A stretch of DNA of 64,000 nt. Source: Ramlibacter pinisoli. Lineage in GTDB: Bacteria > Pseudomonadota > Gammaproteobacteria > Burkholderiales > Burkholderiaceae_C. The position numbers and the translations under genes were made by a program. Of this stretch, positions 30,327-41,475 are shown one piece after another. Under the pieces are notes generated by a model that had not been told where the DNA came from, searched no databases, and saw nothing but the letters and a program-made list of their open reading frames with translations. The stretch's first letter is position 1. Each line of letters begins with the position of its first letter. Location of the stretch: contig NZ_WSEL01000003.1 of assembly GCF_009758015.1 (NCBI RefSeq), forward strand, positions 2,046,001 to 2,110,000. The letters run 5' to 3'.

Positions 30327-31823
30327 ATGCTGAACCGACGGACCGTCCTGTCTTCCGCCGCCCTCGCCGGCCTGCCGCTGGCGCTGCCCGACCTCGCCCT
30401 GGCGCAGGCCCGGAAGGACAGCATCGTGCTGGCCATGGCGCTGGAGCCCAGCCCCGGCCTCGACCCCACCGGCGGGGCGGCGTCGTCCATCGGCGAGGTG
30501 ACGCTCTACAACGTCTTCGAGACGCTCACCAAGATCAACGCCGACGGCAGCGTCACGCCGCTGCTGGCCGAGAGCTGGGAGGTCTCGCCCGACCTCACCA
30601 CCTACACCTTCAAGCTGCGCAAGGGCGTGAAGTTCCACAACGGCGAGCCGTTCAACGCCCAGGCGGTGAAGTTCTCGTTCGACCGCGCCGGCGGCGACAA
30701 GAGCACCAACAAGGACAAGCGCACCTTCGCCAACATCAGCACGCAGGTCATCGACGAGAACACGGTCGTCATCCTCACCAAGGAGATCGATCCCGACTTC
30801 CCGTTCCTGCTCGGCCAGGCCACGGCCGTGATCGTCGAGCCCAAGAGCGCCGACGGCAACGCCACCAAGCCCACCGGCACCGGCCCGTACCGCCTGGAGA
30901 ACTGGGTCAAGGGCTCGTCGGTCACGCTGGCCAAGTGGGACGGCTACCGCAACGCCGCCGCCATCAAGCTCAAGCGCGCGACCTTCCGCTTCATCCCCGA
31001 CCCGGCGGCGCAGGTCGCCGCGCTGCTGGCCGGCGACGTCGACGCCTTCCCGCGCGTCACGCCGCGCAGCGTGGCGCAGTTCAAGGACAACCCGAAGTTC
31101 CAGGTCGTCGTGAGCGGCTCGCGCGCCAAGACCATCCTGGCCATCAACAACAAGAAGAAACCGCTCGACGACGTGCGCGTGCGCCGCGCCATCGCCGCCG
31201 CCATCGACCGCAAGGCCGTCATCCAGGGCGCCGGCGACGGCTACGGCGCGCCGATCGGCAGCCACTACGTGCCGGGCGCGTTCGGCTACGTCGACACCAC
31301 CGGCGTGAACCCGTACAACCCGGACCGCGCCCGCGCCCTGCTCAAGGAGGCCGGCATCGGCGGCCCGCTGGAGCTCACCATCACCCTTCCGCCGCCACCC
31401 TACGCGCGCCAGGGCGGCGAGGTCATCGCCTCGCAGCTGTCCAAGGTGGGCATCACGGCCAAGCTGCAGAACGTCGAGTGGGCCCAGTGGCTGTCCAACA
31501 CCTATGGCGGCGCCCACAACTACGAACTGACCATCATTTCGCACGTCGAGCCGTTCGACCTGGGCAACTTCGCCAAGCCCGACTACTACTGGAACTACTC
31601 CAACCCGAAGTTCAACGAGATCTACGACCGCCTGAAGAAGGCCCAGCGCCCGCAGGACCGCTCCAAGCTGCTGGCCGACGCCCAGCGCCTGCTGGCCGAC
31701 GACTGCGTGCACGCGTTCCTGTACCAGCCGCAGTGGGTCACGGTGGCCAACAAGAACATGAAGGGACTCTGGAAGGACTTCCCGATCTTCGCGAACGACC
31801 TCTCCGCGCTGACCTGGGCCTGA
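30327..31823 (+). CDS. ABC transporter solute-binding protein, family 5
   Basis: A 498-residue periplasmic protein of the SBP_bac_5 family that serves the dpp-like importer upstream. The signal peptide is [20 protein letters not shown] with a twin-arginine-like start and cleavage near ALAQA. Family hallmarks are [30 protein letters not shown] (near residue 85) and [11 protein letters not shown]. The ligand class could be peptides, glutathione, opines or amides. The gene next door encodes an amidase and overlaps the stop as TGATG, which hints at an amide or short-peptide substrate. Confidence 0.92.
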   Translation: MLNRRTVLSSAALAGLPLALPDLALAQARKDSIVLAMALEPSPGLDPTGGAASSIGEVTLYNVFETLTKINADGSVTPLLAESWEVSPDLTTYTFKLRKGVKFHNGEPFNAQAVKFSFDRAGGDKSTNKDKRTFANISTQVIDENTVVILTKEIDPDFPFLLGQATAVIVEPKSADGNATKPTGTGPYRLENWVKGSSVTLAKWDGYRNAAAIKLKRATFRFIPDPAAQVAALLAGDVDAFPRVTPRSVAQFKDNPKFQVVVSGSRAKTILAINNKKKPLDDVRVRRAIAAAIDRKAVIQGAGDGYGAPIGSHYVPGAFGYVDTTGVNPYNPDRARALLKEAGIGGPLELTITLPPPPYARQGGEVIASQLSKVGITAKLQNVEWAQWLSNTYGGAHNYELTIISHVEPFDLGNFAKPDYYWNYSNPKFNEIYDRLKKAQRPQDRSKLLADAQRLLADDCVHAFLYQPQWVTVANKNMKGLWKDFPIFANDLSALTWA

Positions 31824-33244
31824 TGCCGCAACTGCACGATCTCCCCGCCACCGAGATGGTGGCGGGCTACCGCCGGCGTGAGTTGTCGCCCGTCGACGTC
31901 ACCCAGGCTGTCCTGCGCCACATCGAGCGCTGGGAGCCGCACCTGCAGGCCCTGTTCCTGCTGCGTCCGGAGCGCGCGCTGGCGCAGGCGCGGGCGAGCG
32001 AGGCGCGCTGGCTGCGCGGCGAGCCGCTCGGCCCCATCGACGGCGTGCCCGTCACGCTCAAGGACAACATCGCCACCGCCGGCGACCCCACGCCGCTGGG
32101 CACCGCCGCCGTCGACCTGGTGCCGGCGGCTGCCGACGCCCCGCCCGCCGCCCGGGTCCGCGACAGCGGCGGCGTGGTGGTCGCCAAGACCACCATGCCC
32201 GACTACGGCATGCTCTCCTCGGGGCTGTCCAGCTACCACGCGCTGGCGCGCAACCCGTGGGACCTGACCAAGACGCCCGGCGGCTCCAGCGCCGGCGCCG
32301 GCGCCGCCGCGGCGGCCGGCTACGGGCCGCTGCACGTGGGCACCGACATCGGCGGCTCGCTGCGCCTGCCGGCCGGCTGGTGCGGCATCTTCACGCTCAA
32401 GCCCAGCCTGGGCCGCATCCCGATCGACCCGCCGTACACCGGCCGTGCCGCCGGGCCGATGACGCGCAGCGTCGCCGATGCGGCACTGCTGATGCAGGTG
32501 CTGTCGGGAGCCGACCCGCGCGACAGCATGAGCCTGCCGTGGCAGGACATCGCCTGGCACGACAGCGACCGCGGCGTCGGCCGCCTGCGCGGCCTGCGCA
32601 TCGGCCTGCTGCTGGAGGCGGGCTGCGGCCTGGCCGTGCTGCCCGAGGTGCGCTCGGCCATCGAGCATGCCGCCCGCCTGTTCGAGCGCGCCGGCGCCAC
32701 GGTGCTGCCGATGCAGCCGTTCATGACCCAGGGCATGCTCGACGGCATGGACCACTTCTGGCGCATGCGCTCGCATGTCGACCTGAAGGCCCTGCCGCCG
32801 GAGCGTCGGGCGCTGGTGCTGCCCTACATCCGCCGGTGGGCCGACAGCGCCGCCACGCTCGGCGGCGAGGCGATGTTCAAGGCTGCGAGCCAGTTCCACG
32901 CCACCCGCGTCGCCACCGTCGCCGCCTGCCGTGCGTTCGACTACGTGCTGTCGCCCGTGTCGCCGGTGCCGGCCTTCCCGGCCGAGCTGCCGTCGCCCAC
33001 CAACGACCCGCTGCGGCCGCTGGAGCACATCGGCTTCACCGTGCCGTTCAACATGTCCGAGCAGCCGGCGGCGTCGGTCCACTGCGGCTTCACCCGCGAC
33101 GGCCTGCCGATCGGGCTGCAGATCGCCGGCCAGCGTTTCGACGACCTCGGCGTGCTGCAGGTCGCGCGGGCCTTCGAGCTGCTGCGCGAGCCGATGCCGG
33201 CCTGGCCGCAGCCACCGGCGGGGTCACGGGAGCATGTGGACTGA
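31823..33244 (+). CDS. Amidase (amidase-signature family)
   Basis: A 473-residue amidase-signature hydrolase. Catalytic Lys80 lies in [12 protein letters not shown]. The Gly/Ser loop [11 protein letters not shown] (Ser155/156) and nucleophile Ser179 in [15 protein letters not shown] complete the Ser-Ser-Lys triad. C-terminal [30 protein letters not shown] is typical of the family. It would cleave a linear amide bond in the cytoplasm. It overlaps the binding-protein stop by one base and the next gene by eleven, so it is translated as part of the importer operon. Confidence 0.93.
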   Translation: MPQLHDLPATEMVAGYRRRELSPVDVTQAVLRHIERWEPHLQALFLLRPERALAQARASEARWLRGEPLGPIDGVPVTLKDNIATAGDPTPLGTAAVDLVPAAADAPPAARVRDSGGVVVAKTTMPDYGMLSSGLSSYHALARNPWDLTKTPGGSSAGAGAAAAAGYGPLHVGTDIGGSLRLPAGWCGIFTLKPSLGRIPIDPPYTGRAAGPMTRSVADAALLMQVLSGADPRDSMSLPWQDIAWHDSDRGVGRLRGLRIGLLLEAGCGLAVLPEVRSAIEHAARLFERAGATVLPMQPFMTQGMLDGMDHFWRMRSHVDLKALPPERRALVLPYIRRWADSAATLGGEAMFKAASQFHATRVATVAACRAFDYVLSPVSPVPAFPAELPSPTNDPLRPLEHIGFTVPFNMSEQPAASVHCGFTRDGLPIGLQIAGQRFDDLGVLQVARAFELLREPMPAWPQPPAGSREHVD

Positions 33245-34568
33245 CACGCTCGGCAACCCCGTCACGCTGGACGGCGGCGGCGCCAGCCTGGCGCTGCTGA
33301 ACGACTTCGTCGAGGGGTTCATCGCCAGCGAGGCGCGGGCGGCCAACGTGCTGCAGGCGCAGCACGATCCCAGCCCCATCGTCCAGGCGGCGATCGCGGC
33401 CGTGCACCTGTTCGCCGAGTCCGCCACCGCGGCCGCCAGCGCCCGCCCGCACGTGCTGCGCGCGCAGGCCGGCGCGCACGCCGCCACCCCGCGCGAGCGG
33501 CAGTTCATTGCCGCCGTCGCGGCCTGGGCCGACGGCGACATCCCGAGCGCCGTCGCCCTGCACGAGGCACAGGCGCGCGAGCACCCGCGCGACCTGGCGT
33601 CGCTCAAGCTCGGCCATTACCACCTGTTCAACCGCGGCGACTCGCCCGGCATGCTGCGCATGGCCCTCGCCGCGCTGCCCGCGGCGGCCGACGTGCCCTA
33701 CCTGCACGGCATGCTGGCCTTCGCCTGGGAGCAGTGCCACGCCCTCGACGAGGCCGAGACGCAGGCCCGCACCGCCATTGCCATGCGGCGCAAGGAGCCC
33801 TGGGCGCACCACGCGCTGGCGCACGTGCTGCTCACGCAGGGGCGGCTGCACGAAGGCCACGACTTCCTGGCCGACGTCAGCGAGACCTGGACCGGGCTGA
33901 ACTCGTTCATGGTCACGCACAACTGGTGGCACCAGGCGCTGTTCGCGCTCGACCTCGACCGCGCCGACGAGGTGCTGGCGCTCTACGACCAGCAGGTCTG
34001 GGGCGTCGCCTGCGACTACACGCAGGACCAGGTCAATGCCGTGTCGCTGCTGGCGCGGCTCGAACTGGCCGGCGTCGACGTCGGCAGCCGCTGGGACGAC
34101 GTGGCCGGCTACCTGGCCCGGCGCACGGCCGACCAGGTGCTACCCTTCCTGGACCTGCAGTACCTGGTCGGACTGGGCCGCGCCGGCCGGCCCGAGGCCG
34201 ACACGCTGCTGGCCAACATCGCGGCCAGGGCGCGCGCGGCCGGCCCGACCGACGCCGCCTGGGCCGAGGTCGCCTGGCCGGCCGCGCGTGGCCTGCTGGC
34301 CTGGACGCGCGGCGACCACGCAGCCTGCGTGCGCGACCTCGGCCAGGCGCTGCCGCGCCTGCTGGAGATCGGCGGCAGCCACGCCCAGCGCGACCTGTTC
34401 GCGCAGATCCACCTCGACGCGCTGGTGCGCAGCGGCCACCTGGGCGGCGCGCAGAACCTGCTGCAGCCCCAGCTGCGCGCCCAGCCCGAGTCCCGGCGCC
34501 TGCGCCGCCAGGCCGCCGCGCTCTACGCTGCCCTCGGCCTGGGCGGCGCCACGGAGCACTTCCTGTGA
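33234..34568 (+). CDS. TTC38-type tetratricopeptide-repeat protein
   Basis: A 444-residue cytoplasmic protein without signal peptide, composed of TPR helices. The segment AMRRKEPWAHHALAHVLLTQGRLHEGHDFL, followed by a His-rich TWTGLNSFMVTHNWWHQALFALDLD region, is characteristic of the TTC38 family. Members are common in bacterial catabolic operons, but their function is not established. It starts eleven bases before the amidase stop and ends in a GTGA overlap with the hydrolase gene. Confidence 0.85.
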   Translation: MWTDTLGNPVTLDGGGASLALLNDFVEGFIASEARAANVLQAQHDPSPIVQAAIAAVHLFAESATAAASARPHVLRAQAGAHAATPRERQFIAAVAAWADGDIPSAVALHEAQAREHPRDLASLKLGHYHLFNRGDSPGMLRMALAALPAAADVPYLHGMLAFAWEQCHALDEAETQARTAIAMRRKEPWAHHALAHVLLTQGRLHEGHDFLADVSETWTGLNSFMVTHNWWHQALFALDLDRADEVLALYDQQVWGVACDYTQDQVNAVSLLARLELAGVDVGSRWDDVAGYLARRTADQVLPFLDLQYLVGLGRAGRPEADTLLANIAARARAAGPTDAAWAEVAWPAARGLLAWTRGDHAACVRDLGQALPRLLEIGGSHAQRDLFAQIHLDALVRSGHLGGAQNLLQPQLRAQPESRRLRRQAAALYAALGLGGATEHFL

Positions 34569-35257
34569 ACACCCTGGTCCTGCTGCCGGGGCTGGCGGCC
34601 GACGCCGCCATGTGGCGCCACCAGCTGGCCGGCCTGGCCCGCTGGCAGCCGCAGGTGAGCGACGTCCACATGCGCCACGCCAGCATCCCGGAGATGGCGG
34701 CGGCGCTGCTGGCGCGCCACCCCGGCCCGCTGGTGCTGTGCGGTGCGTCGATGGGCGGCATCGTCGCGATGGAGGCGGTGCGCCAGGCACCCGATCGCGT
34801 TACCGGCCTGGCGCTGCTCGGCACCAACGCCCAGCCCGAGAGCCCGGAGATGCGCCAGCTGCGCGAGCAGGCCATGGTGCTGTTCGCGCAGGGCCGCGTC
34901 GAGGAGGTGATCCGGCCCAATGCCGACCTGGCCTTCCATGCCGCCGACGCCGCCCTGCAGGCCGACTACCTCGCGTTCGTGCTGCGCGCCGGCGCCACGC
35001 AGTTGATCCGCCAGAACCGCGCCATCGTCGCGCGGCCGGATGCGCGGGCCCACCTGCCGCAGGTGCGCTGCCCGACCCTGGTGGTGTGCGGCGAGGACGA
35101 CCGGCTCACGCCGCCGGCGCTGTCGCGCGAGATCGCCGCCCTCATCCCCGGCGCCGAGCTCACGCTGCTGCCGCACTGCGGCCACATGCTGACCATGGAG
35201 CAGCCCGAGGCGGTGAACGCCCTGCTGCGCGAGTGGCTGGGCCGGCTGCCCGGCTAG
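34565..35257 (+). CDS. Alpha/beta-fold hydrolase
   Basis: A 230-residue alpha/beta hydrolase. The oxyanion region is LLPGLAADAAMW, the nucleophile is Ser62 in CGASMGGI, the acid is in CGEDDRLTPP and the His is in LPHCGHMLTMEQPE. It could act as an esterase or amidase on the product of the preceding enzymes. The GTG start overlaps the TTC38-type stop. Its TAG stop shares CTAG with the stop of the convergent coaD gene. Confidence 0.88.
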   Translation: MNTLVLLPGLAADAAMWRHQLAGLARWQPQVSDVHMRHASIPEMAAALLARHPGPLVLCGASMGGIVAMEAVRQAPDRVTGLALLGTNAQPESPEMRQLREQAMVLFAQGRVEEVIRPNADLAFHAADAALQADYLAFVLRAGATQLIRQNRAIVARPDARAHLPQVRCPTLVVCGEDDRLTPPALSREIAALIPGAELTLLPHCGHMLTMEQPEAVNALLREWLGRLPG

Positions 35258-35760
35258 GTGCCGCCCAGGCTGCGCACCTTCTCCATCAGGCGCTGCTGCA
35301 CCAGCGGCGAGACGAACTTGTCGACCTCGCCGCCGAGCACCGCGATCTCGCGCACGAAGGTGCTGCTGATGAACTGGTACTTGTCGCTGGGCGTGAGGAA
35401 CACTGTCTCGACCTCGGGCATGAGGCTGCGGTTCATGCCCGCCAGCTGGAACTCGTAGTCGAAATCGGTCACCGCGCGCAGGCCGCGCACCATGGCCTTG
35501 CCGCCGCGGGCGACAACGAAGTCGCGCAGCAGGCCGGAGAAGCTCTCCACCTCGACCTGCGGGTACTCGGCCACCACCTGGCGGGCCATGTCGATGCGCT
35601 CGGGGAGCGTGAACATCGCCTTCTTGTGGTGGCCCGCCGCGACCGCCACGATGACCCGCGGGAACAGCTGGATGGCGCGGCGGATCACGTCTTCGTGCCC
35701 CAGGGTCATGGGGTCGAAGGTGCCTGGATAGACAGCGATCACGGGTTGGTTCTGGGCCAT
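35254..35760 (-). CDS. coaD: Phosphopantetheine adenylyltransferase
   Basis: A 168-residue enzyme of coenzyme A synthesis that joins AMP to 4'-phosphopantetheine. The nucleotidyltransferase motif is YPGTFDPMTLGHEDVIRRA (the T/HxGH site) near residues 12-30. RGLRAVTDFDYEFQLAGMN and the C-terminal ISSTFVRE are both conserved. The ATG at 35760 starts 29 bases after the rsmD stop, and rsmD-coaD is a usual pair. Confidence 0.98.
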   Translation of the reverse strand: MAQNQPVIAVYPGTFDPMTLGHEDVIRRAIQLFPRVIVAVAAGHHKKAMFTLPERIDMARQVVAEYPQVEVESFSGLLRDFVVARGGKAMVRGLRAVTDFDYEFQLAGMNRSLMPEVETVFLTPSDKYQFISSTFVREIAVLGGEVDKFVSPLVQQRLMEKVRSLGGT

Positions 35761-35789
35761 GGTGCCTCGGGGGTCGAGCCGGGGAGGCA

Positions 35790-36389
35790 TTATGGCGCCG
35801 CGCCGGCGGCCAGGCCCAGCAGGTGGGCGTGGACGGCCCCGGCCCGGATGTGGCGCCGCAGCTCCAGCCCCCGCCCGGCCGCCTGCGCCACCGACCAGGC
35901 CGTGGGCGCCTCCAGGTACAGCAGCCCTTGCGGCGCCAGGGTCGGGACCGCCGCCGCCACCGCCTTGTCGAACAGGTCGGCATCGAACGGCGGGTCGAGG
36001 AACACCAGGTCCTGCTGCGTGCCGGCCAGGTCCTTCAGCACCGACAGGCCGTTGGCGCGCCGCACCTCCACCGTGTCGGCCGACAACCGGGCCTTCACGC
36101 TGCGCAGGGTGGCGACCAGCTCGGGGTCCTGCTCGACCAGCAGCACCTGCGCGGCGCCGCGCGAGGCGGCTTCCAGTCCCAGCGCGCCGGAGCCGGCGAA
36201 CGCGTCGACGCAGCGCCAGCCGCCCAGGTCCTGGCCGAGCCAGTTGAAGAGCGTCTCGCGCACGCGATCCGGCGTGGGACGCAGGCCGGGCTTGTCGGCC
36301 ACCGGCAGCCGGGTGCGCTTCCACTGGCCGCCGATGATGCGCACCTCGTGGACGGCGCGGCGGGCGACAGGGGCGGTGGCTCTGGGCAT
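35790..36389 (-). CDS. rsmD: 16S rRNA (guanine(966)-N(2))-methyltransferase RsmD
   Basis: A 199-residue SAM-dependent methyltransferase for G966 of 16S rRNA. The N terminus has VRIIGGQWKRTRLPVADKPGLRPTPDRVRETLFNWL, diagnostic for RsmD. SAM motif I is VDAFAGSGALGLEAASRGA and the catalytic motif is FLDPPFD. Located just downstream of the terminator of the M16 genes and upstream of coaD on the same strand. Confidence 0.97.
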   Translation of the reverse strand: MPRATAPVARRAVHEVRIIGGQWKRTRLPVADKPGLRPTPDRVRETLFNWLGQDLGGWRCVDAFAGSGALGLEAASRGAAQVLLVEQDPELVATLRSVKARLSADTVEVRRANGLSVLKDLAGTQQDLVFLDPPFDADLFDKAVAAAVPTLAPQGLLYLEAPTAWSVAQAAGRGLELRRHIRAGAVHAHLLGLAAGAAP

Positions 36390-36413
36390 GCGGCGAGCTT
36401 ACCGCCCGCCCCG

Positions 36414-36450
36414 AAAAAAATCGGCGCGGGTCCCGTGGGGCCCGCGCCGA
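36414..36450 (-). terminator. Rho-independent terminator after the M16 peptidase genes
   Basis: On the minus strand a ten-base-pair stem (TCGGCGCGGG with CCCGCGCCGA) and a partly self-paired ten-base loop is followed by seven T. It stands about 130 bases after the stop of the M16 gene and just before rsmD. Two more hairpins (GGGCCGC with GCGGCCC at 36540-36560; CCTGTCA with TGACAGG at 36559-36576) lie between it and that stop. Confidence 0.85.
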
Positions 36451-36578
36451 ATCCTCTCTGCTTGCGATGCGTTGTCGCCCTGACGTTGCTCCTCGGGCAC
36501 CTGTGTGACAGCAGGTGGCTCCATTCTTGAGCAGGGCTCGGGCCGCCCGCACTGCGGCCCTGTCATGACTGACAGGAC

Positions 36579-37937
36579 TCAGCGCACCGCCGGCGGCGTC
36601 GCGCCCACGGTGATGGTGACCATGCGCTCGGGCTGCAGCTTGCGCGCCATGGCCGCCCGCACCTGCTCGGCAGTGACGCGTTCCACCTGCGCCGTCCAGG
36701 TGTCCAGGTAGTCCAGCGGCAATTCGTTCCAGGCGATCGAGGCCACGTTGTCCAGCAGCTTGCGGTTGCTGTCGATGCGCAGCGCGAACCCGCCCACCAG
36801 GTTGTCCTTGGCGGCCTTCAGTTCGGCCGCGCTCGGGCCCTCGGCCACGAAGCGGGCCACGGTCTCGCGCGCGACCTGGGTCGCCTGCGCCGCCTGGTCG
36901 GGCCGGGTCTGCAGGCCCACCGTGAAGGCGCCGGCGTGCAGCCCGGGCGAGAACGAGCTCGACGCGCCATACGACAGCCCGCGCTTCTCGCGCACCTCGT
37001 CCGACAGGCGCGACACCAGCCCGCTGCCACCGAGGATGTAGTTGCCCACCAGCAGGGGGAAGAAGTCGGGGTCGCTGCGCCGGAAGCCGGGCTGGCCGAA
37101 CAGCACGTGGGCCTGCGCCGACTGGAACGGCACGGCGATGGCGGCCGGGGCGGCGAGCGGCGGCACGTCGGCCACCGGCGGCAGCACCGGACAGGCGCCG
37201 GTGCCCTGCGGCAGCCGCGACAGCAGCTCGGCGACGATGGCATCGGCCTGGGCCCGGGTGACGTTGCCCACCACGCTGGCCTTGGCCCGGCACGGCAGCA
37301 CGTGCGCGCGATGGAAGCGCCGCATGTCGTCCACCTCGATGGCGGCCAGCGTGGCCTCGGTGGTCTCGTAGCCGTAGGGATGGCCGCCGTACACGGCCTG
37401 CCGGTAGGCGCGGCCGGCCACGGTGCCCGGGCGGGTGTTGGCCTCGCGGATGGAGGCGGCGATGCGCTGGCGATCGCGCAGCCACACGTCGGATGGGAAC
37501 GACGGCTCGCCGATCTGGCGCGCCGCCAGGTGCACCGCCCGCTCCAGCAATGCCGGGTCGGTCAGCGAACGCAGGCTGAAGCTCATGCGGTCGCTGCCGG
37601 CGTCGCCGCCGAAGCCGGCGCCCAGGTCGGCCCAGGCCTCGCCCAGCTGGTTCTCGTCGAGGGCCGGCTCGTTGCCGGCCGCCAGCACGCCCTTGCCGGT
37701 CATGGAGGCGGTGAGGCTGGCCAGCCCGGCCTGGGCGGCGGGATCGCGGCGGCCGCCGCCGTCGACGTCGATCTGCACGTCGACCATCGGGATGGCGTGG
37801 CTTTCCACCAGGTAGACGGTGGCGCCGCTGGCTTGTTGCCATTTCTGGATCGGCAGCGCCGCCAGGCTGGCCGAGGCCGTGGCCAGGCAGGCCACCGCTG
37901 CCAGGCCGGCGCGCAGGACAGGAAGAAGACGGGTCAT
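36579..37937 (-). CDS. M16-family protein without zinc site (non-catalytic partner)
   Basis: A 452-residue exported protein of the insulinase/processing-peptidase (M16) fold. The signal peptide is residues 1-27 (ending SASLAAL). At the place where active members have HxxEH it reads GLASLTASMTGKG, so the zinc ligands are absent. The C-terminal domain has the family's REKRGLSYGASSSFSPGLHAGAF segment with the substrate-binding Arg-Tyr pair. Together with the zinc-bearing neighbour ten bases upstream it should form a two-chain periplasmic protease, like bacterial and mitochondrial processing peptidase pairs. Function in the cell is not established. Confidence 0.9.
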   Translation of the reverse strand: MTRLLPVLRAGLAAVACLATASASLAALPIQKWQQASGATVYLVESHAIPMVDVQIDVDGGGRRDPAAQAGLASLTASMTGKGVLAAGNEPALDENQLGEAWADLGAGFGGDAGSDRMSFSLRSLTDPALLERAVHLAARQIGEPSFPSDVWLRDRQRIAASIREANTRPGTVAGRAYRQAVYGGHPYGYETTEATLAAIEVDDMRRFHRAHVLPCRAKASVVGNVTRAQADAIVAELLSRLPQGTGACPVLPPVADVPPLAAPAAIAVPFQSAQAHVLFGQPGFRRSDPDFFPLLVGNYILGGSGLVSRLSDEVREKRGLSYGASSSFSPGLHAGAFTVGLQTRPDQAAQATQVARETVARFVAEGPSAAELKAAKDNLVGGFALRIDSNRKLLDNVASIAWNELPLDYLDTWTAQVERVTAEQVRAAMARKLQPERMVTITVGATPPAVR

Positions 37938-37947
37938 GCGGACAACC

Positions 37948-39390
37948 TCAATGGCGCAGGCCGGCCGGCGGCGTGCGGGGACGGGCGTTCGGGTCGCGCG
38001 GCAGCGGCCGCAGGATGCCGACGGTGAGCTGGTCGTCGCCGAAGTAGCGGGCGGCGACCCCCTGGACCTGGGCGGCGGTGACGCCCTTGAGCCGTTCGAT
38101 CAGGCGCTCGCTGGCATCGAGGGGCAGGCCCTGCACCCAGAACGTGCCCAGCTCGCGCGCCTGGCTGAAGACGGAATCGAGCTTGTAGACCTCGGCAGCC
38201 ACCCAGCGCGTCTTCACGCGCTGCAGTTCGGCCTCGTTGACGCCCTCGCGCGCCACCTTGGCCACCTCGGCACGCAGGGCGGCCTCGACCTGCTCGGGCG
38301 TCTTGCCCGGCGCCGGCACGCCGTCGAGGGTGAACAGCTGCGGCCCGCGGCCCCACAGGCCGTTGCCGGCCCCGGCGCTGTCGGCCACGCGGTCCGGCCC
38401 CTGCGTCAGGGCGCGATCGAGCCGCGCGCCGCTGTAGCCGTCGAGGACCGCGGCCAGCACCGTCAGCGCCAGCGCATCGTCGCCTTCCGGGCCCGGCTCG
38501 AAGCCGCGCAGTTGCGGGACCTTGTACGACAGCGCCACGTACGACTGCTCGGCCGGCGCCTTGTGCTCGACCCGGCGGGCGCCGGCCTGCGCCGGCTCGA
38601 TGCGCGCCTTGCGCGCCGGCACGGGACGCGCCGGGATGGTGCCGTAGATGCGCTCGGCCAGCCGGCGCACCTGTTGCGGGTCGACGTCGCCGGCCACCAC
38701 GACGGCGGCATTGGCCGGCACGTACCAGCGCTGGAAGAACTCGCGTGCGTCCTGCGGGGCCATGGTCTCCAGGTCGCCCATCCAGCCCGAGATCGGCCGC
38801 CGGTAGGGCGAGGCCAGGTAGGTGGCGCCGCTGATCACCTCGTACAGCATGGCCCGCGGCGAGTCCTCGATGCGCAGCCGGCGCTCCTCCTTGACGACCT
38901 CGAGCTCGCGCCTGAACTCGTCGTCGGGCCAGCGGTTGTTGGCGAAGCGGTCGGCTTCCAGCTTCATCACCTCCTCCAGCCGGTTGCTGGGGATCTGCTG
39001 GTAGTAGCCGGTGGCGTCGCGGCTGGTGAAGGCGTTCTCGCGCCCGCCCATCGCGGCCACGCGGCGCGAGAACTCGCCCGGCCCGAGCTGGGCCGTTCCC
39101 TTGAAGAGCATGTGCTCCAGGATGTGGGCGACACCGCTGGTGCCGTCGACCTCATCCATGGCACCCACGCGCACCCACAGCATGTGGGCCACCGTGGGCG
39201 CGCGCCGGTCGGGCTTGACGATGAGCGTCATGCCGTTGGCCAGGGTGAACTGGACGGGCACCGAGGCACCGGCGCGGGCCGGGGCGGAGGTGGTGGAGGT
39301 GGCGGGCACGGCCTGCGCTTGCGCGGGCGGCCCGGCGAGGATCAGCGTGGCCCAGCAGGCAGCGGCCACGCATCGCAGGGGGCGTTTCAT
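37948..39390 (-). CDS. M16-family zinc peptidase (catalytic subunit)
   Basis: A 480-residue exported zinc peptidase. The signal peptide is residues 1-25 (ILAGPPAQAQA). The inverted zinc motif HILEH lies at residues 89-93 and the distal Glu is in ELEVVKEERRLRIEDSP about 75 residues later. It degrades peptides or short proteins in the periplasm together with the non-catalytic partner downstream. I prefer the ATG at 39390 for its signal peptide. An ATG nine bases upstream is possible and neither has a clear ribosome site. The gene is divergent from ftsY with under 30 bases between starts, so the promoters must overlap the coding ends. Confidence 0.92.
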   Translation of the reverse strand: MKRPLRCVAAACWATLILAGPPAQAQAVPATSTTSAPARAGASVPVQFTLANGMTLIVKPDRRAPTVAHMLWVRVGAMDEVDGTSGVAHILEHMLFKGTAQLGPGEFSRRVAAMGGRENAFTSRDATGYYQQIPSNRLEEVMKLEADRFANNRWPDDEFRRELEVVKEERRLRIEDSPRAMLYEVISGATYLASPYRRPISGWMGDLETMAPQDAREFFQRWYVPANAAVVVAGDVDPQQVRRLAERIYGTIPARPVPARKARIEPAQAGARRVEHKAPAEQSYVALSYKVPQLRGFEPGPEGDDALALTVLAAVLDGYSGARLDRALTQGPDRVADSAGAGNGLWGRGPQLFTLDGVPAPGKTPEQVEAALRAEVAKVAREGVNEAELQRVKTRWVAAEVYKLDSVFSQARELGTFWVQGLPLDASERLIERLKGVTAAQVQGVAARYFGDDQLTVGILRPLPRDPNARPRTPPAGLRH

Positions 39391-39418
39391 AGAATCCATT
39401 GATTCTAGAAACCCGCTG

Positions 39419-40633
<1,215 letters not shown>

Positions 40634-40654
40634 CAGCCCGCACGGCGCAGGCGC

Positions 40655-41470
40655 CTAGCGAGTGAGCAGGCGCCGCAGCCCGTGGCTGGCGCCATCGACC
40701 GCCAGCACCAGCACCAGCATCGCGGCCAGGATGGTGGCGGTCTCGGCCATCTGGAACAGCCCGAGGTGGAACGCCAGCAACTGCCCCAGGCCGCCCGCCC
40801 CCACCACGCCCAGCACCGCGGCCGCGCGGATGTTGTTCTCCCACCGGTACAGCGTGTAGCTGAGCAGCTGGGGGGTCACCTGGGGCAGCACGGCGTAGGC
40901 CAGCACGCGCGCCTCGCCGACGCCGCGCACGCGCAGCGCGAAGCCGGGCTCGGGCGCGGCGTTCTCGATCGCCTCGGCGAACAGCCGCCCGAGCACGCCG
41001 GTGGTGTGCAGCGCCAGCGCCATCGTGCCCGCGAAGGGTCCGAGGCCGGCGGCGATCAGCAGCAGCGCCGCCCACATCAGCTCGGGCACGCTGCGCAGCA
41101 CGTTCAGCAGCAGCCGGCTGGGGCCGCGCCAGCGGGCCGGATCGCCCGCATGGGTGCGGCTGGCCGGCAGCGCCAGCAGCAGGCCGCCCAGCGCCGCCAG
41201 CAAGGTGCCGACCACCGACATCGCCACCGTCTCCAGCAGGGCCGGCGCCAGCCTGGCGAGGAAGCGGCCGTCCAGGCTGGGTGACAGCAACTCGCCGGCG
41301 AAGCGGCCCATGCGGGCCAGCGACTGCGGCCCGAAGAAGCGGCCCCACTGCAGGTCCAGCGAGGCGAAGCTCAGGCCGACGAGACCCAGCAGGGCGAGCA
41401 GAAAGGCGGCCACCCGCAGGCGCAAGCTGCGCCAGGACGGCGGCGGGACGGGATCGGCCATGCCTGCCAT
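40655..41470 (-). CDS. Phosphonate-type ABC transporter permease 2 (PhnE-like), sen-linked
   Basis: A 271-residue inner-membrane permease of the PhnE type. The membrane part contains NVLRSVPELMWAALLLIAAGLGPFAG and the cytoplasmic loop YRWENNIRAAAVLGVVGAGGLGQ, both typical of PhnE-like subunits. It is the last gene of a five-gene run that begins with senA. It starts five bases after the stop of the first permease, which has the same motifs, so the two were probably born by duplication. An ATG nine bases further in is the alternative start. The likely cargo is a selenium oxyanion (inferred from context) or a phosphonate/phosphite. Confidence 0.88.
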   Translation of the reverse strand: MAGMADPVPPPSWRSLRLRVAAFLLALLGLVGLSFASLDLQWGRFFGPQSLARMGRFAGELLSPSLDGRFLARLAPALLETVAMSVVGTLLAALGGLLLALPASRTHAGDPARWRGPSRLLLNVLRSVPELMWAALLLIAAGLGPFAGTMALALHTTGVLGRLFAEAIENAAPEPGFALRVRGVGEARVLAYAVLPQVTPQLLSYTLYRWENNIRAAAVLGVVGAGGLGQLLAFHLGLFQMAETATILAAMLVLVLAVDGASHGLRRLLTR

Positions 41471-41475
41471 CGCCC

